From Proteus hauseri ATCC 700826 (GTDB taxonomy: Bacteria > Pseudomonadota > Gammaproteobacteria > Enterobacterales > Enterobacteriaceae): DNA of 64,000 bases. The DNA lies in the NCBI RefSeq assembly GCF_001654965.1, contig NZ_LXEV01000014.1:20002-84001 (forward strand), in the 5' to 3' direction. The number at the start of each line of letters is the position of its first letter. Position 1 is the first letter of the stretch. This document shows positions 40,377 to 50,791 of the stretch, in pieces. Below the pieces are notes generated by a model, which saw only the letters and a program-made list of their open reading frames with translations, searched no databases and had not been told where the DNA came from. Position numbers and translations under genes: made by a program.

Positions 40377-40928
40377 TTACTTACCTTTGTTATTCGTACC
40401 AGTACCAGTACCTTTCTCTTGCAACTGAGATGGCAGTAAGACAGTGGTGACTTGTTTACCTTTAGTACTAAATGCTTCCATTTGCTGAGTTGGAACTTGG
40501 TAAGTGATCTTATCACCAGAAATATTACTGTCTAATTGCTCAAGATAAGCTTTACCCGTTAACGTCACCAGCTCTTTATTCATTTCATAGGTCATTTTAT
40601 CACCATGACCTTTGATAGGTTTGCCATCATCTTGTAATTGATAAAAAGTCACTGGATTACCAAAGGCTTCAATGACGGTTTTATTTGAGTCACCACCCGG
40701 GCGCGTGACAACCACTTTATCTGCGCGAATATCGATAGAGCCCTGTTTTATTACTACATTTGTAGTAAATGTCGTGATGTTTTTTTCCAGATCAAGCGAC
40801 TGTTTTTCTGAATTCACAACAATTTTTTGTTGTGTATCATCTTTAAGCGCCATAGCTGGTACGCTAATTGATAATAATGTACTGATAATCAGTGTATTAC
40901 GGATTTTTCGATTCATTAGAGATCTCAT
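40377..40928 (-). CDS. lptA: Periplasmic LPS transport protein LptA
   Basis: LptA forms the periplasmic bridge for LPS. The 183-residue precursor has a signal peptide (cleavage after SVPAMA), then the OstA beta-jellyroll (IRADKVVVTRPGGDSNKTVI, SNISGDKITY) and a low-complexity Gly/Thr/Lys tail. It overlaps the lptC end by 32 bp; a second ATG at 40916 is possible. Confidence 0.96.
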   Translation of the reverse strand: MRSLMNRKIRNTLIISTLLSISVPAMALKDDTQQKIVVNSEKQSLDLEKNITTFTTNVVIKQGSIDIRADKVVVTRPGGDSNKTVIEAFGNPVTFYQLQDDGKPIKGHGDKMTYEMNKELVTLTGKAYLEQLDSNISGDKITYQVPTQQMEAFSTKGKQVTTVLLPSQLQEKGTGTGTNNKGK

Positions 40929-41475
40929 AATAGGTGTTCACCTGTTCAATCAGCTCTGCGTGTTTATTACGCAGATTGCCTCGCATTTTTAAGCCGACTG
41001 ATTTCAGTCCGACGCCGATAATAGTCACTTCATCATCAGAGGAAACATCCTGTGTGTCCAGATTAACGATGGCATTCTCTGTACTGATCCGCTGCAATTG
41101 TGCATCGGCAGATAAGCTATCGACTTGAACATCGCCATAAAGATAGAGCATTTTACTATTGGTTAGCTTCGCTTTATTTGCGCGAACAGTCCATGTTGCT
41201 TCTCCTGTCGGTGAGTAAGTGGTTAAGACAGGGTTAGTAAACCATGTAAACTTTTGCTGAGCATAGTTTTTAACGTCATCAGCAACCAGTTTATATCCCA
41301 GTAAACCTGTTGGTTCATAAACAAAAGATACCGATGATTTAGATTGATAAGTCGGTTGCCCGTCATCAACAATGTCGCCATCACCGAATTCAGTGTTATT
41401 TGTATAGTTCCAGCCGATTAGCCCAAGCGCTACAATGGCAAGAAACAGGGTAAACCAGGATTTTAATTTATTCAT
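40897..41475 (-). CDS. lptC: LPS export protein LptC
   Basis: LptC receives LPS from LptBFG and hands it to LptA. The 192-residue protein has a single N-terminal membrane helix (about 7-25) and a periplasmic jellyroll with YKSKSSVSFVYEPTGLLGYKL and LYGDVQVDSLS. It is coupled by overlap to lptA. Confidence 0.96.
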   Translation of the reverse strand: MNKLKSWFTLFLAIVALGLIGWNYTNNTEFGDGDIVDDGQPTYQSKSSVSFVYEPTGLLGYKLVADDVKNYAQQKFTWFTNPVLTTYSPTGEATWTVRANKAKLTNSKMLYLYGDVQVDSLSADAQLQRISTENAIVNLDTQDVSSDDEVTIIGVGLKSVGLKMRGNLRNKHAELIEQVNTYYEISNESKNP

Positions 41476-41493
41476 TCTGTATCGTTATTCGTT

Positions 41494-42051
41494 TTAAATC
41501 GAAAGACCTTTAGCTTCGTCAAGCCGACCTTGTGCTAAAAGTATTAAATCACATATTTCGCGTACTGCACCACGCCCACCCGCTATACGGGTAACATAGT
41601 TAGCACGAGGTATCAGTAATGGATGCGCATCAGCAACGGCAACAGAGAGCCCCACTTTTTCCATTACAGGTAAATCAATTAAGTCATCACCAATATAAGC
41701 GGTTTGTTCTGACTTGAGGTTCAGTGTATCTAACAGTTGTTGATACGCCAAAAGCTTATTATGCTGACCTTGGTAAAGATATGTAATGCCAAGGGTTTTA
41801 GCTCGGTCTTCTAGCAATTTAGATTGACGACCTGTAATGATAGCGACCTCAATGCCAGAAGTAAGCAAACAACGGATCCCGTAGCCATCACGGACATTAA
41901 AGGCTTTTAATTCCTCGCCATTATTGCCCATATAAATTAACCCGTCAGACATCACACCATCAACATCACAAATCAGCAATTGGACTTTTTCTGCTTTTTT
42001 GATTATTTGATTGCTTACTGCGCCATAACAGGTCTCTATCATTGTATTCAT
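41494..42051 (-). CDS. kdsC: 3-deoxy-D-manno-octulosonate 8-phosphate phosphatase
   Basis: KdsC releases phosphate from Kdo-8-phosphate. The 185-residue HAD phosphatase (C0 type) has the nucleophile motif CDVDGVMSDG (D29, D31), IITGRQSKLLEDR and GDDLIDLPVM. It lies 18 bp upstream of lptC in the Kdo/Lpt gene cluster. Confidence 0.98.
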   Translation of the reverse strand: MNTMIETCYGAVSNQIIKKAEKVQLLICDVDGVMSDGLIYMGNNGEELKAFNVRDGYGIRCLLTSGIEVAIITGRQSKLLEDRAKTLGITYLYQGQHNKLLAYQQLLDTLNLKSEQTAYIGDDLIDLPVMEKVGLSVAVADAHPLLIPRANYVTRIAGGRGAVREICDLILLAQGRLDEAKGLSI

Positions 42052-42078
42052 TTTTATCCTTACTAACTTATGACAAGC

Positions 42079-43065
42079 TTATACTACACCGGCTTGTAAT
42101 AAATCATGCATATGTAAAACACCTAACAGAATATCACTATTAGGTTCTGTCACTAAGAGTGAAGTGATATGTTTAGCCTGCATTAAATTAAGTGCTTCTA
42201 CTGCTAAACAATCAGGACGAATACGTACGCCCCCTTTCGTCATAACATCTGAAATTTTAGCGTTATTTAAATCAATACCTAGATCAAAAATACGACGTAA
42301 ATCACCATCAGTAAAAATCCCGTTAATCAACATATTATCATCACAGATAACTGTCATACCTAATTTTTTACGGGTTATTTCAACCAAAGCTTCTCGTAAA
42401 GAGGCGTCTTTTTTAACGCATGGAATATCATCTTCTTTATTCATTAAATCACTGACATGCAACAGTAATTTACGTCCTAATGCCCCACCAGGGTGAGAAA
42501 GTGCAAAATCTTCAGCCGTAAAGCCTCTTGCTCGTAGTAAAGCTATCGCTAAGGCATCACCCATAACTAGTGTTGCGGTGGTACTGGTAGTTGGCGCAAG
42601 GCCTAAAGGACAGGCTTCTTGAGGAACTTTAATGCAAAGATGAATATCAGACGCTTTCCCCATTGTACTGTGAGGAGTGCGTGTCATACAAATCAGTGTT
42701 ATTTGTTTACGTTTAAGGACAGGGATTAATGCCAAGATCTCGCTAGCTTCACCTGAGTTTGAAATTGCAAGAACAATGTCTTTTTCTGTCACCATGCCTA
42801 AATCGCCGTGACTGGCTTCGCCGGGATGAACAAAAAAAGAAGGTGTACCTGTACTGGCAAAAGTGGCGGCAATTTTGTGTCCAATATGGCCTGACTTGCC
42901 CATTCCCATCACAATGACTCTACCTTGGCAGTGAAAAATCTTTTGACAAGCGAGGGTAAAATCGTCGTTGATGTATTGCTCTAATTCAGCTAATCCTTCT
43001 CGTTCAATATGAAGAACCTTTTTACCTGCTTGCTGAAAATCAAACTCGGTCATTTTTTGTACCAT
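42079..43065 (-). CDS. kdsD: Arabinose 5-phosphate isomerase KdsD
   Basis: KdsD makes arabinose 5-phosphate from ribulose 5-phosphate for Kdo synthesis. The 328-residue protein has an N-terminal SIS domain (GMGKSGHIGHKIAATFASTG, FVHPGEASHGDLGM, ISNSGEASE) and two C-terminal CBS domains (VICDDNMLINGIFTDGDLRR, ending HMHDLLQAGVV). It follows yrbG by 5 bp. Confidence 0.98.
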   Translation of the reverse strand: MVQKMTEFDFQQAGKKVLHIEREGLAELEQYINDDFTLACQKIFHCQGRVIVMGMGKSGHIGHKIAATFASTGTPSFFVHPGEASHGDLGMVTEKDIVLAISNSGEASEILALIPVLKRKQITLICMTRTPHSTMGKASDIHLCIKVPQEACPLGLAPTTSTTATLVMGDALAIALLRARGFTAEDFALSHPGGALGRKLLLHVSDLMNKEDDIPCVKKDASLREALVEITRKKLGMTVICDDNMLINGIFTDGDLRRIFDLGIDLNNAKISDVMTKGGVRIRPDCLAVEALNLMQAKHITSLLVTEPNSDILLGVLHMHDLLQAGVV

Positions 43066-43070
43066 TTATT

Positions 43071-44051
43071 TTAGGTTAAAAGAGAATGTGCGACGCACAA
43101 CACCGTAATATAAATAATAAAGCAAACTAATAAGAATATCCCTTTCCCTCTATTAAGGCGCTGTTTTCGTCCTAATGAGAAGATACCAAAGAGTAAACTG
43201 GCAGCCACTAGTACAGCAAAACTAAAGTAGAAAGCATCAACATTAAAACCACTTGGCGAGAGCAATGCTGGCATCCCAAGCACAAATGTGAGATTAAAAA
43301 TATTAGCGCCAATAATATTGCCTAATGCTAACTCATTTTCTCGTCTTAGGGCGGCAACAATAGTGGTGGCTAATTCAGGTAGGCTTGTCCCTATCGATAG
43401 CAAGGTTAGTCCAACAAAGAAACCACTAATTTGATATTGTTGCGTTAAAATGAATGCGTTATCAATAATCATTCTTGTTGCAACAGGAATGATCAGTAAT
43501 GCGATAACCACCCAGAAAAGGGCAACTGAATTACGTGGATTCGTCTGTAATTCAAATCGACTTAACGTTTCTAATGGTAAAACATAACGTGTTTGTGTCA
43601 GTGTTTTATGCATCATTTTTATCATTAGATAAATGGAAGCAAAACCAATAAAAAAGAGTAAGGTACCTTCTCGTAATCCTAAATTACCACTCGAAACTAC
43701 TATGCCAGCAAGTAAGATGACTATAATCATCAATGGAAATTCTTTTTTCAAAACGGCAGATTGGATATTCATGGGATAAATCATGGCACCAATACCTGCA
43801 ATTAAAAGCAGGTTTGTGAGAGTGGAACCAATAGCAGTACCAATAGCGATATCAGGTAAGTTATGAACGGCAGCATCAGTAGAAACAAAAAGTTCTGGCA
43901 ATGATGTCCCTGTGCCTACAATCAAAACACCAATGACAGCGGGTGAGATCTTTAACGATTGTGCAAAAACTGAAGCACCATAGACTAGCCTATCTGAAGC
44001 ATAGACGAGTAACATCAACCCGAAAATCAATAAAGACAAAGTAAGCAGCAT
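43071..44051 (-). CDS. yrbG: Calcium/sodium antiporter family protein YrbG
   Basis: This CaCA-family inner-membrane exchanger has two inverted alpha repeats: VGTGTSLPELFVSTDA with GTAIGSTLTNLLLI, and LSIGTSLPELATTIV with GNIIGANIFNLTFVLG. I place the start at 44051 (MLLTLSLLIFGLML), giving 326 residues as in E. coli; the frame is open to a TTG at 44129, with no ribosome-binding site visible. It heads the minus-strand cluster, divergent from mlaF. Confidence 0.92.
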   Translation of the reverse strand: MLLTLSLLIFGLMLLVYASDRLVYGASVFAQSLKISPAVIGVLIVGTGTSLPELFVSTDAAVHNLPDIAIGTAIGSTLTNLLLIAGIGAMIYPMNIQSAVLKKEFPLMIIVILLAGIVVSSGNLGLREGTLLFFIGFASIYLMIKMMHKTLTQTRYVLPLETLSRFELQTNPRNSVALFWVVIALLIIPVATRMIIDNAFILTQQYQISGFFVGLTLLSIGTSLPELATTIVAALRRENELALGNIIGANIFNLTFVLGMPALLSPSGFNVDAFYFSFAVLVAASLLFGIFSLGRKQRLNRGKGIFLLVCFIIYITVLCVAHSLLT

Positions 44052-44293
44052 GCCATTAGTTTTCCAAAAATGAACGAAAGGTAAAGAAAAAACCAATACG
44101 ACAGGGCCAATAAAAAACATAATTGTCAAAAGGTTTTGCTAATCAACCATATTTTGACTAGCCAAGCACGAAAAGTAAAATTAACCGCGCAATAAATTGC
44201 TAAATAATGGTGATTTCTTTGTAACATAGGTAACGACCTGCCAAAATAGCGTAAAAATTCGTTTATGCAGACAGGCTTAAGGATGTTTTATTC

Positions 44294-45106
44294 ATGACCG
44301 CACAAACTGACAATTTAATTGAAGTGCGCAATATGAACTTTACTCGTGGTAGCAGGAAAATCTTTTCAGAGATTAATCTTGTGGTACCCAAAGGTAAAGT
44401 GACAGCGATTATGGGGCCTTCAGGGATTGGTAAAACCACCTTGTTACGCCTAATGGGAGGACAAATTCTTCCTGATAGCGGTGAAATTTGGTTTGATGGC
44501 GATAATATTCCCGCTTTATCTCGCTCGGCGTTATATCACGCAAGAAAAAAGATGAGCATGCTTTTTCAGTCTGGTGCATTGTTCACTGATATGAATGTGT
44601 TTGAAAACGTAGCATTTCCACTAAGAGAACACACTAATTTACCGGAATCATTAATCCGTACAACGGTAATGATGAAGTTAGAAGCCGTGGGTTTACGCGG
44701 TGCTGCAACTTTAATGCCTTCTGAATTATCGGGTGGTATGGCTCGTAGAGCGGCTTTAGCAAGAGCAATAGCGCTTGATCCTGAACTCATTATGTTTGAT
44801 GAGCCGTTTGTAGGGCAAGATCCTATTACTATGGGTGTGTTAGTGAAATTGATTGATGAGCTAAACCATGCACTTGGTGTAACTTGTGTTGTGGTTTCTC
44901 ATGATGTGCCAGAAGTTCTGAGTATTGCAGATTATGCCTATATTATTGCAGAACAGAAGATTATTGCTCAGGGTAGTGCAAAAGAGTTACAGGAAAACCC
45001 GAATCGACAAGTCAGACAATTTTTGGATGGCATTGCTGATGGGCCTGTTCCTTTCCGTTTTCCTGCTGGTGATTATCAGGATGACCTATTAGGACGAGGA
45101 AATTAG
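44294..45106 (+). CDS. mlaF: Phospholipid ABC transporter ATP-binding protein MlaF
   Basis: MlaF powers MlaFEDB, which moves phospholipid between inner membrane and MlaC to keep outer-membrane asymmetry. The 270-residue ATPase has Walker A GPSGIGKTT (41-49), signature ELSGGMARRAALARAI and Walker B LIMFDEPFVGQDP. AGGA precedes the ATG. It starts the mlaFEDCB operon. Confidence 0.98.
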   Translation: MTAQTDNLIEVRNMNFTRGSRKIFSEINLVVPKGKVTAIMGPSGIGKTTLLRLMGGQILPDSGEIWFDGDNIPALSRSALYHARKKMSMLFQSGALFTDMNVFENVAFPLREHTNLPESLIRTTVMMKLEAVGLRGAATLMPSELSGGMARRAALARAIALDPELIMFDEPFVGQDPITMGVLVKLIDELNHALGVTCVVVSHDVPEVLSIADYAYIIAEQKIIAQGSAKELQENPNRQVRQFLDGIADGPVPFRFPAGDYQDDLLGRGN

Positions 45107-45109
45107 TAA

Positions 45110-45889
45110 GTGGGTAATTTATTAGCACGCATAGGCGCTAGGGCGTTAGAAGTTTGTGCGACATTCGGTAGAGCAGGTTTTATGCTATTCCGAGCGCTCT
45201 TTGGTAAGCCTGAATTTCGTAAACAGTGGCCATTATTAATGAAGCAGCTGTATAACGTTGGTGTTCAGTCGTTGCTGATCATTATGGTTTCAGGCTTATT
45301 TATTGGTATGGTGCTGGGTTTACAAGGTTATCTTGTGTTAACCACATTTAGCGCAGAAGCCAGCCTTGGAATGATGGTCGCATTATCATTACTTCGAGAA
45401 TTAGGCCCAGTTGTTACTGCATTGCTTTTTGCCGGACGAGCAGGCTCAGCATTGACTGCTGAAATTGGATTAATGAAAGCCACGGAACAAATATCAAGTC
45501 TAGAAATGATGGCTGTCGATCCATTAAGACGTGTTGTTGCACCGCGTTTTTGGGCCGGTTTTATTAGTATGCCGTTACTCTCTTTAATTTTTGTTGCTGT
45601 GGGTATTTGGGGTGGTGCTATTGTTGGTGTTGATTGGAAAGGGATAGATGAAGGATTTTTCTGGTCATCAATGCAAGGTGCTGTCGAGTGGCGACATGAT
45701 CTCGTAAACTGCTTTATTAAAAGTGTGGTGTTTGCCATTACGGTGACTTGGATAGCACTTTTTAATGGGTATGACGCAATCCCAACATCAGAAGGGATTA
45801 GCAGAGCAACAACACGTACCGTTGTTCATTCATCACTAGCGGTATTGGGTTTAGATTTTGTGCTAACAGCACTGATGTTTGGGAATTAA
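45110..45889 (+). CDS. mlaE: Phospholipid ABC transporter permease MlaE
   Basis: The 259-residue permease has about five to six membrane segments and the MlaE family signature [28 protein letters not shown] region (split here near residues 99-122) and [24 protein letters not shown] at 45110 is the likely start, 3 bp after mlaF. Confidence 0.98.
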   Translation: MGNLLARIGARALEVCATFGRAGFMLFRALFGKPEFRKQWPLLMKQLYNVGVQSLLIIMVSGLFIGMVLGLQGYLVLTTFSAEASLGMMVALSLLRELGPVVTALLFAGRAGSALTAEIGLMKATEQISSLEMMAVDPLRRVVAPRFWAGFISMPLLSLIFVAVGIWGGAIVGVDWKGIDEGFFWSSMQGAVEWRHDLVNCFIKSVVFAITVTWIALFNGYDAIPTSEGISRATTRTVVHSSLAVLGLDFVLTALMFGN

Positions 45890-45892
45890 GTC

Positions 45893-46429
45893 ATGCAAAG
45901 TAAAAAAGTTGAAATTTGGGTCGGATTATTTGTTTTAATCGCGTTAGCTGCTATTACCTTTCTCTGCTTAAAAGTAGCTGATATTAAAGCAATGGGAAAT
46001 CAGCCGACTTATCGCGTTTATGCAAGTTTTGGTAATATTGGTGGGTTAAAAGAGCGCTCACCCGTTAAAATTGGCGGTGTGGTTATTGGTCGTGTTTCGT
46101 CAATCACGTTAAAAGAAGAAAGCGAAGGGAATTATCGCCCTGAAGTTGAACTGGATATTTTGAATATTTATCAACATATTCCAGACAGCAGCTCATTGTC
46201 TATTCGTACTTCTGGTTTATTAGGTGAGCAATTTTTAGCACTTAATTTAGGCTTTTATGATGAAGAGTTAGGATCTGATTTCTTAAAAGACGGTGGCAGA
46301 ATTGAAAATACTCATTCAGCTATGGTGTTAGAAGATTTAATCGGACAATTCCTTTATAAAACAGGTGATGGAGATGGCTCAGTAAAATCTGAATCTGAGC
46401 CAACAACACAACACCCAACATTACCTTAA
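45893..46429 (+). CDS. mlaD: Phospholipid-binding MCE protein MlaD
   Basis: MlaD forms a hexameric periplasmic ring on the MlaFEB complex. The 178-residue protein has an N-terminal membrane helix (about 7-27) and one MCE domain (VYASFGNIGGLKERSPVKIGG to SGLLGEQFLALNLG). It follows mlaE by 3 bp. Confidence 0.98.
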   Translation: MQSKKVEIWVGLFVLIALAAITFLCLKVADIKAMGNQPTYRVYASFGNIGGLKERSPVKIGGVVIGRVSSITLKEESEGNYRPEVELDILNIYQHIPDSSSLSIRTSGLLGEQFLALNLGFYDEELGSDFLKDGGRIENTHSAMVLEDLIGQFLYKTGDGDGSVKSESEPTTQHPTLP

Positions 46430-46516
46430 TTTTTAATTCTAATAGGATGTTTAAAATTGCAGTTTGGTAATAAACATCCTATTTATTGATAAAATATCCC
46501 AAGGGGAAGCGAAATT

Positions 46517-47149
46517 ATGTTTAAACGCTTATTGATGGTTGCATTATTAGTCGTAATAACACCTTTTGCCATGGCGGTTGATAAAACCAACCCTTATGCA
46601 TTAATGGATGATGCAGCACAAAAAACTTTTAATAGATTGAAAAATGAACAGCCTGAAATTCGTAAAAATCCTGAGTATTTACGTCAGATTGTTCAGCAAG
46701 AGTTATTACCTTATGTGCATATCAAATATGCTGGTGCTTTGGTATTAGGCCCATATTATAAAAATGCGACACCTGCACAGCGTGATGCTTATTTTACTGA
46801 GTTTGAAGCTTATTTGGCTCAAGTTTATGGGCAGGCTTTAGCAATGTATGAAGGTCAAGAATATCGTATTGAACCTGCAAAACCTTTTGCTGACAAAACC
46901 ACATTAGCTATCCGAGTCACTATTATTGATAAAAATGGTCGCCCACCGGTACGGCTTGATTTCCAATGGCGTAAAAACAGTAAAACAGGTGAATGGCAGG
47001 CTTACGATATGATTGCGGAAGGCGTTAGTATGATCACGACAAAACAGAACGAGTGGTCTGATATTTTAAGTGCTAAAGGTGTCGATGGCTTAACGAAACA
47101 GTTATCTATTAGTGCAAAAACACCTATTACTCTTGAAGAGAAAAAATAA
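46517..47149 (+). CDS. mlaC: Periplasmic phospholipid-binding protein MlaC
   Basis: MlaC shuttles phospholipid between MlaA-porin and MlaD. The 210-residue precursor has a signal peptide ([20 protein letters not shown]) and the MlaC/Ttg2 fold: [26 protein letters not shown] and [25 protein letters not shown] precedes the ATG. Confidence 0.98.
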   Translation: MFKRLLMVALLVVITPFAMAVDKTNPYALMDDAAQKTFNRLKNEQPEIRKNPEYLRQIVQQELLPYVHIKYAGALVLGPYYKNATPAQRDAYFTEFEAYLAQVYGQALAMYEGQEYRIEPAKPFADKTTLAIRVTIIDKNGRPPVRLDFQWRKNSKTGEWQAYDMIAEGVSMITTKQNEWSDILSAKGVDGLTKQLSISAKTPITLEEKK

Positions 47150-47150
47150 T

Positions 47151-47444
47151 ATGTCAGCTTCGCTAAACTGGGAAAAAAAGGGCGATATTCTCTATCTCCA
47201 AGGGATCTTGGATCGTGAAACTTTATTGCCTGTTTGGCAGCAACGTAAAACGTTGTTAGCAGATTTAAATACCATAGATGTTTCTGCATTAAGCCATATT
47301 GATTCTACGGGATTAGCCTTGTTTGTACATCTGAAGGCGGAAGTTGAAACACAAAATCGTCATTTAAATATTCAAGGTGCCACAGAGCGTTTCCAAACAT
47401 TAATTACACTCTATGATCTTGATGAAATTATGAATATTGCTTAG
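47151..47444 (+). CDS. mlaB: STAS-domain protein MlaB
   Basis: MlaB stabilises and activates MlaFEDB. From ATG 47151 (MSASLNWEKKGD) it has 97 residues as in E. coli, with the STAS core IDVSALSHIDSTGLALFVHL. The longer frame from 47112 lies inside mlaC and is rejected. A terminator follows. Confidence 0.95.
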   Translation: MSASLNWEKKGDILYLQGILDRETLLPVWQQRKTLLADLNTIDVSALSHIDSTGLALFVHLKAEVETQNRHLNIQGATERFQTLITLYDLDEIMNIA

Positions 47445-47469
47445 TTTTATTTTTTGCCATAAGTAATAA

Positions 47470-47510
47470 AAAGCCCCCTTGGTGATACTTTTATCATTAA
47501 GGGGGTTTTT
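47470..47510 (+). terminator. Terminator of the mla operon
   Basis: CCCCCTT (47474-47480) pairs with AAGGGGG (47499-47505), with TGATA/TATCA inside the stem, followed by TTTTT. Confidence 0.9.
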
Positions 47511-47584
47511 CGTGGTTTAAGAGTAGGACGGATTCTATTAGGATAGGCAACTGATTATTATTTTAACGTTGAGATTGAGCAATT

Positions 47585-47839
47585 ATGGATACAAATGAAA
47601 TCAAACAAGTATTAATGGACAACTTGTCTTTAGATGAAGTCATCGTCAATGGTGATGGTAGTCATTTTCAGGTCGTCGTTGTTGGCGCAATGTTTGAGGG
47701 AATGAGCAGAGTAAAACAGCAGCAAACCATTTATGCACCTTTGATGGAATATATCGCAGATAATCGTATTCACGCTTTGTCTATTAAAGCCTACACACCT
47801 GAAGAGTGGAAAAGGGATCGCAAACTCAACGGGCTTTGA
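47585..47839 (+). CDS. ibaG: BolA-family protein IbaG
   Basis: This 84-residue BolA-like protein works with monothiol glutaredoxin Grx4 in iron-sulfur handling and is linked to acid stress and the cell envelope. It has [20 protein letters not shown] with the helix-turn-helix-like BolA fold and [14 protein letters not shown]. It lies 48 bp before murA, its usual neighbour. Confidence 0.96.
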   Translation: MDTNEIKQVLMDNLSLDEVIVNGDGSHFQVVVVGAMFEGMSRVKQQQTIYAPLMEYIADNRIHALSIKAYTPEEWKRDRKLNGL

Positions 47840-49156
<1,317 letters not shown>

Positions 49157-49184
49157 GTCATTACTCCTAATTTGATTATATTGA

Positions 49185-49216
49185 GACCGTAGCGTTGTAT
49201 TTGCTACGGTTTTTTT
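49185..49216 (+). terminator. Terminator after murA
   Basis: ACCGTAGC (49185-49192) pairs with GCTACGGT (49202-49209), followed by seven T. Confidence 0.92.
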
Positions 49217-49415
49217 ATTTCGAATATCATAAGAATAAAGCATTATTTGAGAATCAGATAATTCATAAGGTATTTCATTTTGCGCGCGATACATTAAAGA
49301 AAATACATTAATTATTTTATTAAAATAACCGGACTAATTATCTTGGCTAAGGATGATATTTAGTAACAAAACATAAATAAAAATAGGTTGATCATCCGAA
49401 AAGGAATGAATTGAT

Positions 49416-50489
49416 ATGCAAGTAACAAGGAAACAAGAACGTATTATTCGTCGAGCGCTTGATGAGTGGCAAAAATCGGGCATATTATCAACCGAAGAAC
49501 AGCAAAAATTAGGTAATACTTTACAAGGTGCCCTTTTTGATTGGAAGCGTTTGAGTCGTTATGCATTTTGGACAGCAATTGCATGCTTAATTATCGCTGT
49601 TGGCAGTATTTTTAGTGACAGTGCGTTGGTCGCTTATTTAATCGAAATTTTTAGTGTTTCTGAAATAATGCGCGTTATCTCACCAGCTATTATTGCATCT
49701 GCTTTCTATTTTTGGGGCTTTACACGGCAAAGAAACGAAGTGAAATGGCACTACAGTACCGAATTTATTCTATTTATCGGTGTGATGTTTACGGCTCTTT
49801 TTCTTTGGCAGCTAGGTGAATTATTAGATACAGGCAGTGGTCATATAGCGCCGCTATTTTTAATTGGATGTGTGATTTATGCTGTGGTTGGTTTTATCAG
49901 TCGTTCTTCTTTGGTCTGGCTGTTTTTCTTGTTAATGTTAGGTAGTTGGTTTGGCGCTGAAACTGGTTATATGTCAGGTTGGGGCGCTTATTGGTTAGGA
50001 ATGAATTACCCTATACGCTTTGTCTTTTTTGGTTTAGGGCTATTAGCAGCCTGTTATTTTCTACGGAATTTATTAGTAAATCGTCGCCTATTTACCATGA
50101 GTAAAATTATGGGGCTAACTTATTTATTTATCGCACTCTGGATAATGTCGATATTTGGTAATTATGATCCTGATACATGGTATTACACTTCAAGCGTTAA
50201 TTTATTGCCTTGGGCATTATTATTTGGTGTGGTAGCGGTTGTTTGTATTTATATTAGCTTGAAAACAGATGATGGAATGCTAAGAGGATTTGGGCTGACT
50301 TTCCTTGGTGTTAATTTATATACCCGTTTTTTTGAATATTTCTGGAATAGCTTACATAGTGCGATTTTCTTCACGATTTTAGCTGTTTCATTAATAATGA
50401 TTGGTAGAAAAGCAGAAAAAATTTGGCATAGCATTGATAATAATAGCTTGATAGATATCGATAGCGCTGACAAAACACATAAAGAGTAA
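49416..50489 (+). CDS. DUF2157-type polytopic membrane protein
   Basis: The 357-residue protein has a short cytosolic N-terminus (RRALDEWQKSGILSTEEQQKLGNTL), typical of the DUF2157 start, and then about nine to ten hydrophobic segments. Its function is unknown. It is not in E. coli at this place. It is followed 39 bp downstream by the small CPCC gene; cotranscription is plausible because no terminator separates them. Confidence 0.8.
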   Translation: MQVTRKQERIIRRALDEWQKSGILSTEEQQKLGNTLQGALFDWKRLSRYAFWTAIACLIIAVGSIFSDSALVAYLIEIFSVSEIMRVISPAIIASAFYFWGFTRQRNEVKWHYSTEFILFIGVMFTALFLWQLGELLDTGSGHIAPLFLIGCVIYAVVGFISRSSLVWLFFLLMLGSWFGAETGYMSGWGAYWLGMNYPIRFVFFGLGLLAACYFLRNLLVNRRLFTMSKIMGLTYLFIALWIMSIFGNYDPDTWYYTSSVNLLPWALLFGVVAVVCIYISLKTDDGMLRGFGLTFLGVNLYTRFFEYFWNSLHSAIFFTILAVSLIMIGRKAEKIWHSIDNNSLIDIDSADKTHKE

Positions 50490-50528
50490 TGTCACGTTAA
50501 TGAATGATTGTGATCGGAGTTGATATTT

Positions 50529-50774
50529 ATGGATAAGCGAAGTTGTCATCTTCCTTTTGAAGTAAGTTGTGTCGCTTGTCACTACTTAGTTTTTAAAGAT
50601 AAAGACGAAGCCTTTTTTGAGATTTGTCCCGTTTGTGGCTGGCAAAATGAGGGTACTACAGGTGATAAATACAGTAGATGCAACCATAGTACTTTGGCTG
50701 ATTACCGACAAACAGTGGATTTTGAACAAAATTGTTTACAAGGTGCCACATTTTATATGAAAACGCCCTATTAA
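50529..50774 (+). CDS. Small cysteine-rich CPCC-domain protein
   Basis: The 81-residue protein has paired cysteines: SCVACHYLVF near residue 15 and ICPVCGWQNEG near 36, followed by SRCNHSTLADYRQ. This fits the CPCC family of probable zinc-binding proteins of unknown role. GGAG lies 9 bp before the ATG at 50529; an upstream TTG at 50520 is less likely. Its stop codon lies in the loop of the terminator shared with degS. Confidence 0.75.
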   Translation: MDKRSCHLPFEVSCVACHYLVFKDKDEAFFEICPVCGWQNEGTTGDKYSRCNHSTLADYRQTVDFEQNCLQGATFYMKTPY

Positions 50775-50788
50775 AGAGGGCGTTTTTT
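50760..50788. terminator. Bidirectional terminator between the CPCC gene and degS
   Basis: AAAACGCCCT (50760-50769) pairs with AGGGCGTTTT (50777-50786). The CPCC stop (50772-50774) is in the loop and the degS stop begins at 50792, so the two convergent genes share it. Confidence 0.88.
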
Positions 50789-50791
50789 GCT

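Noticed and set aside
40377..40450. Short Gly/Thr-coding repeat at the lptA 3' end
   Set aside because: Only a few imperfect ACCAGT units are present; it is an ordinary low-complexity protein tail.
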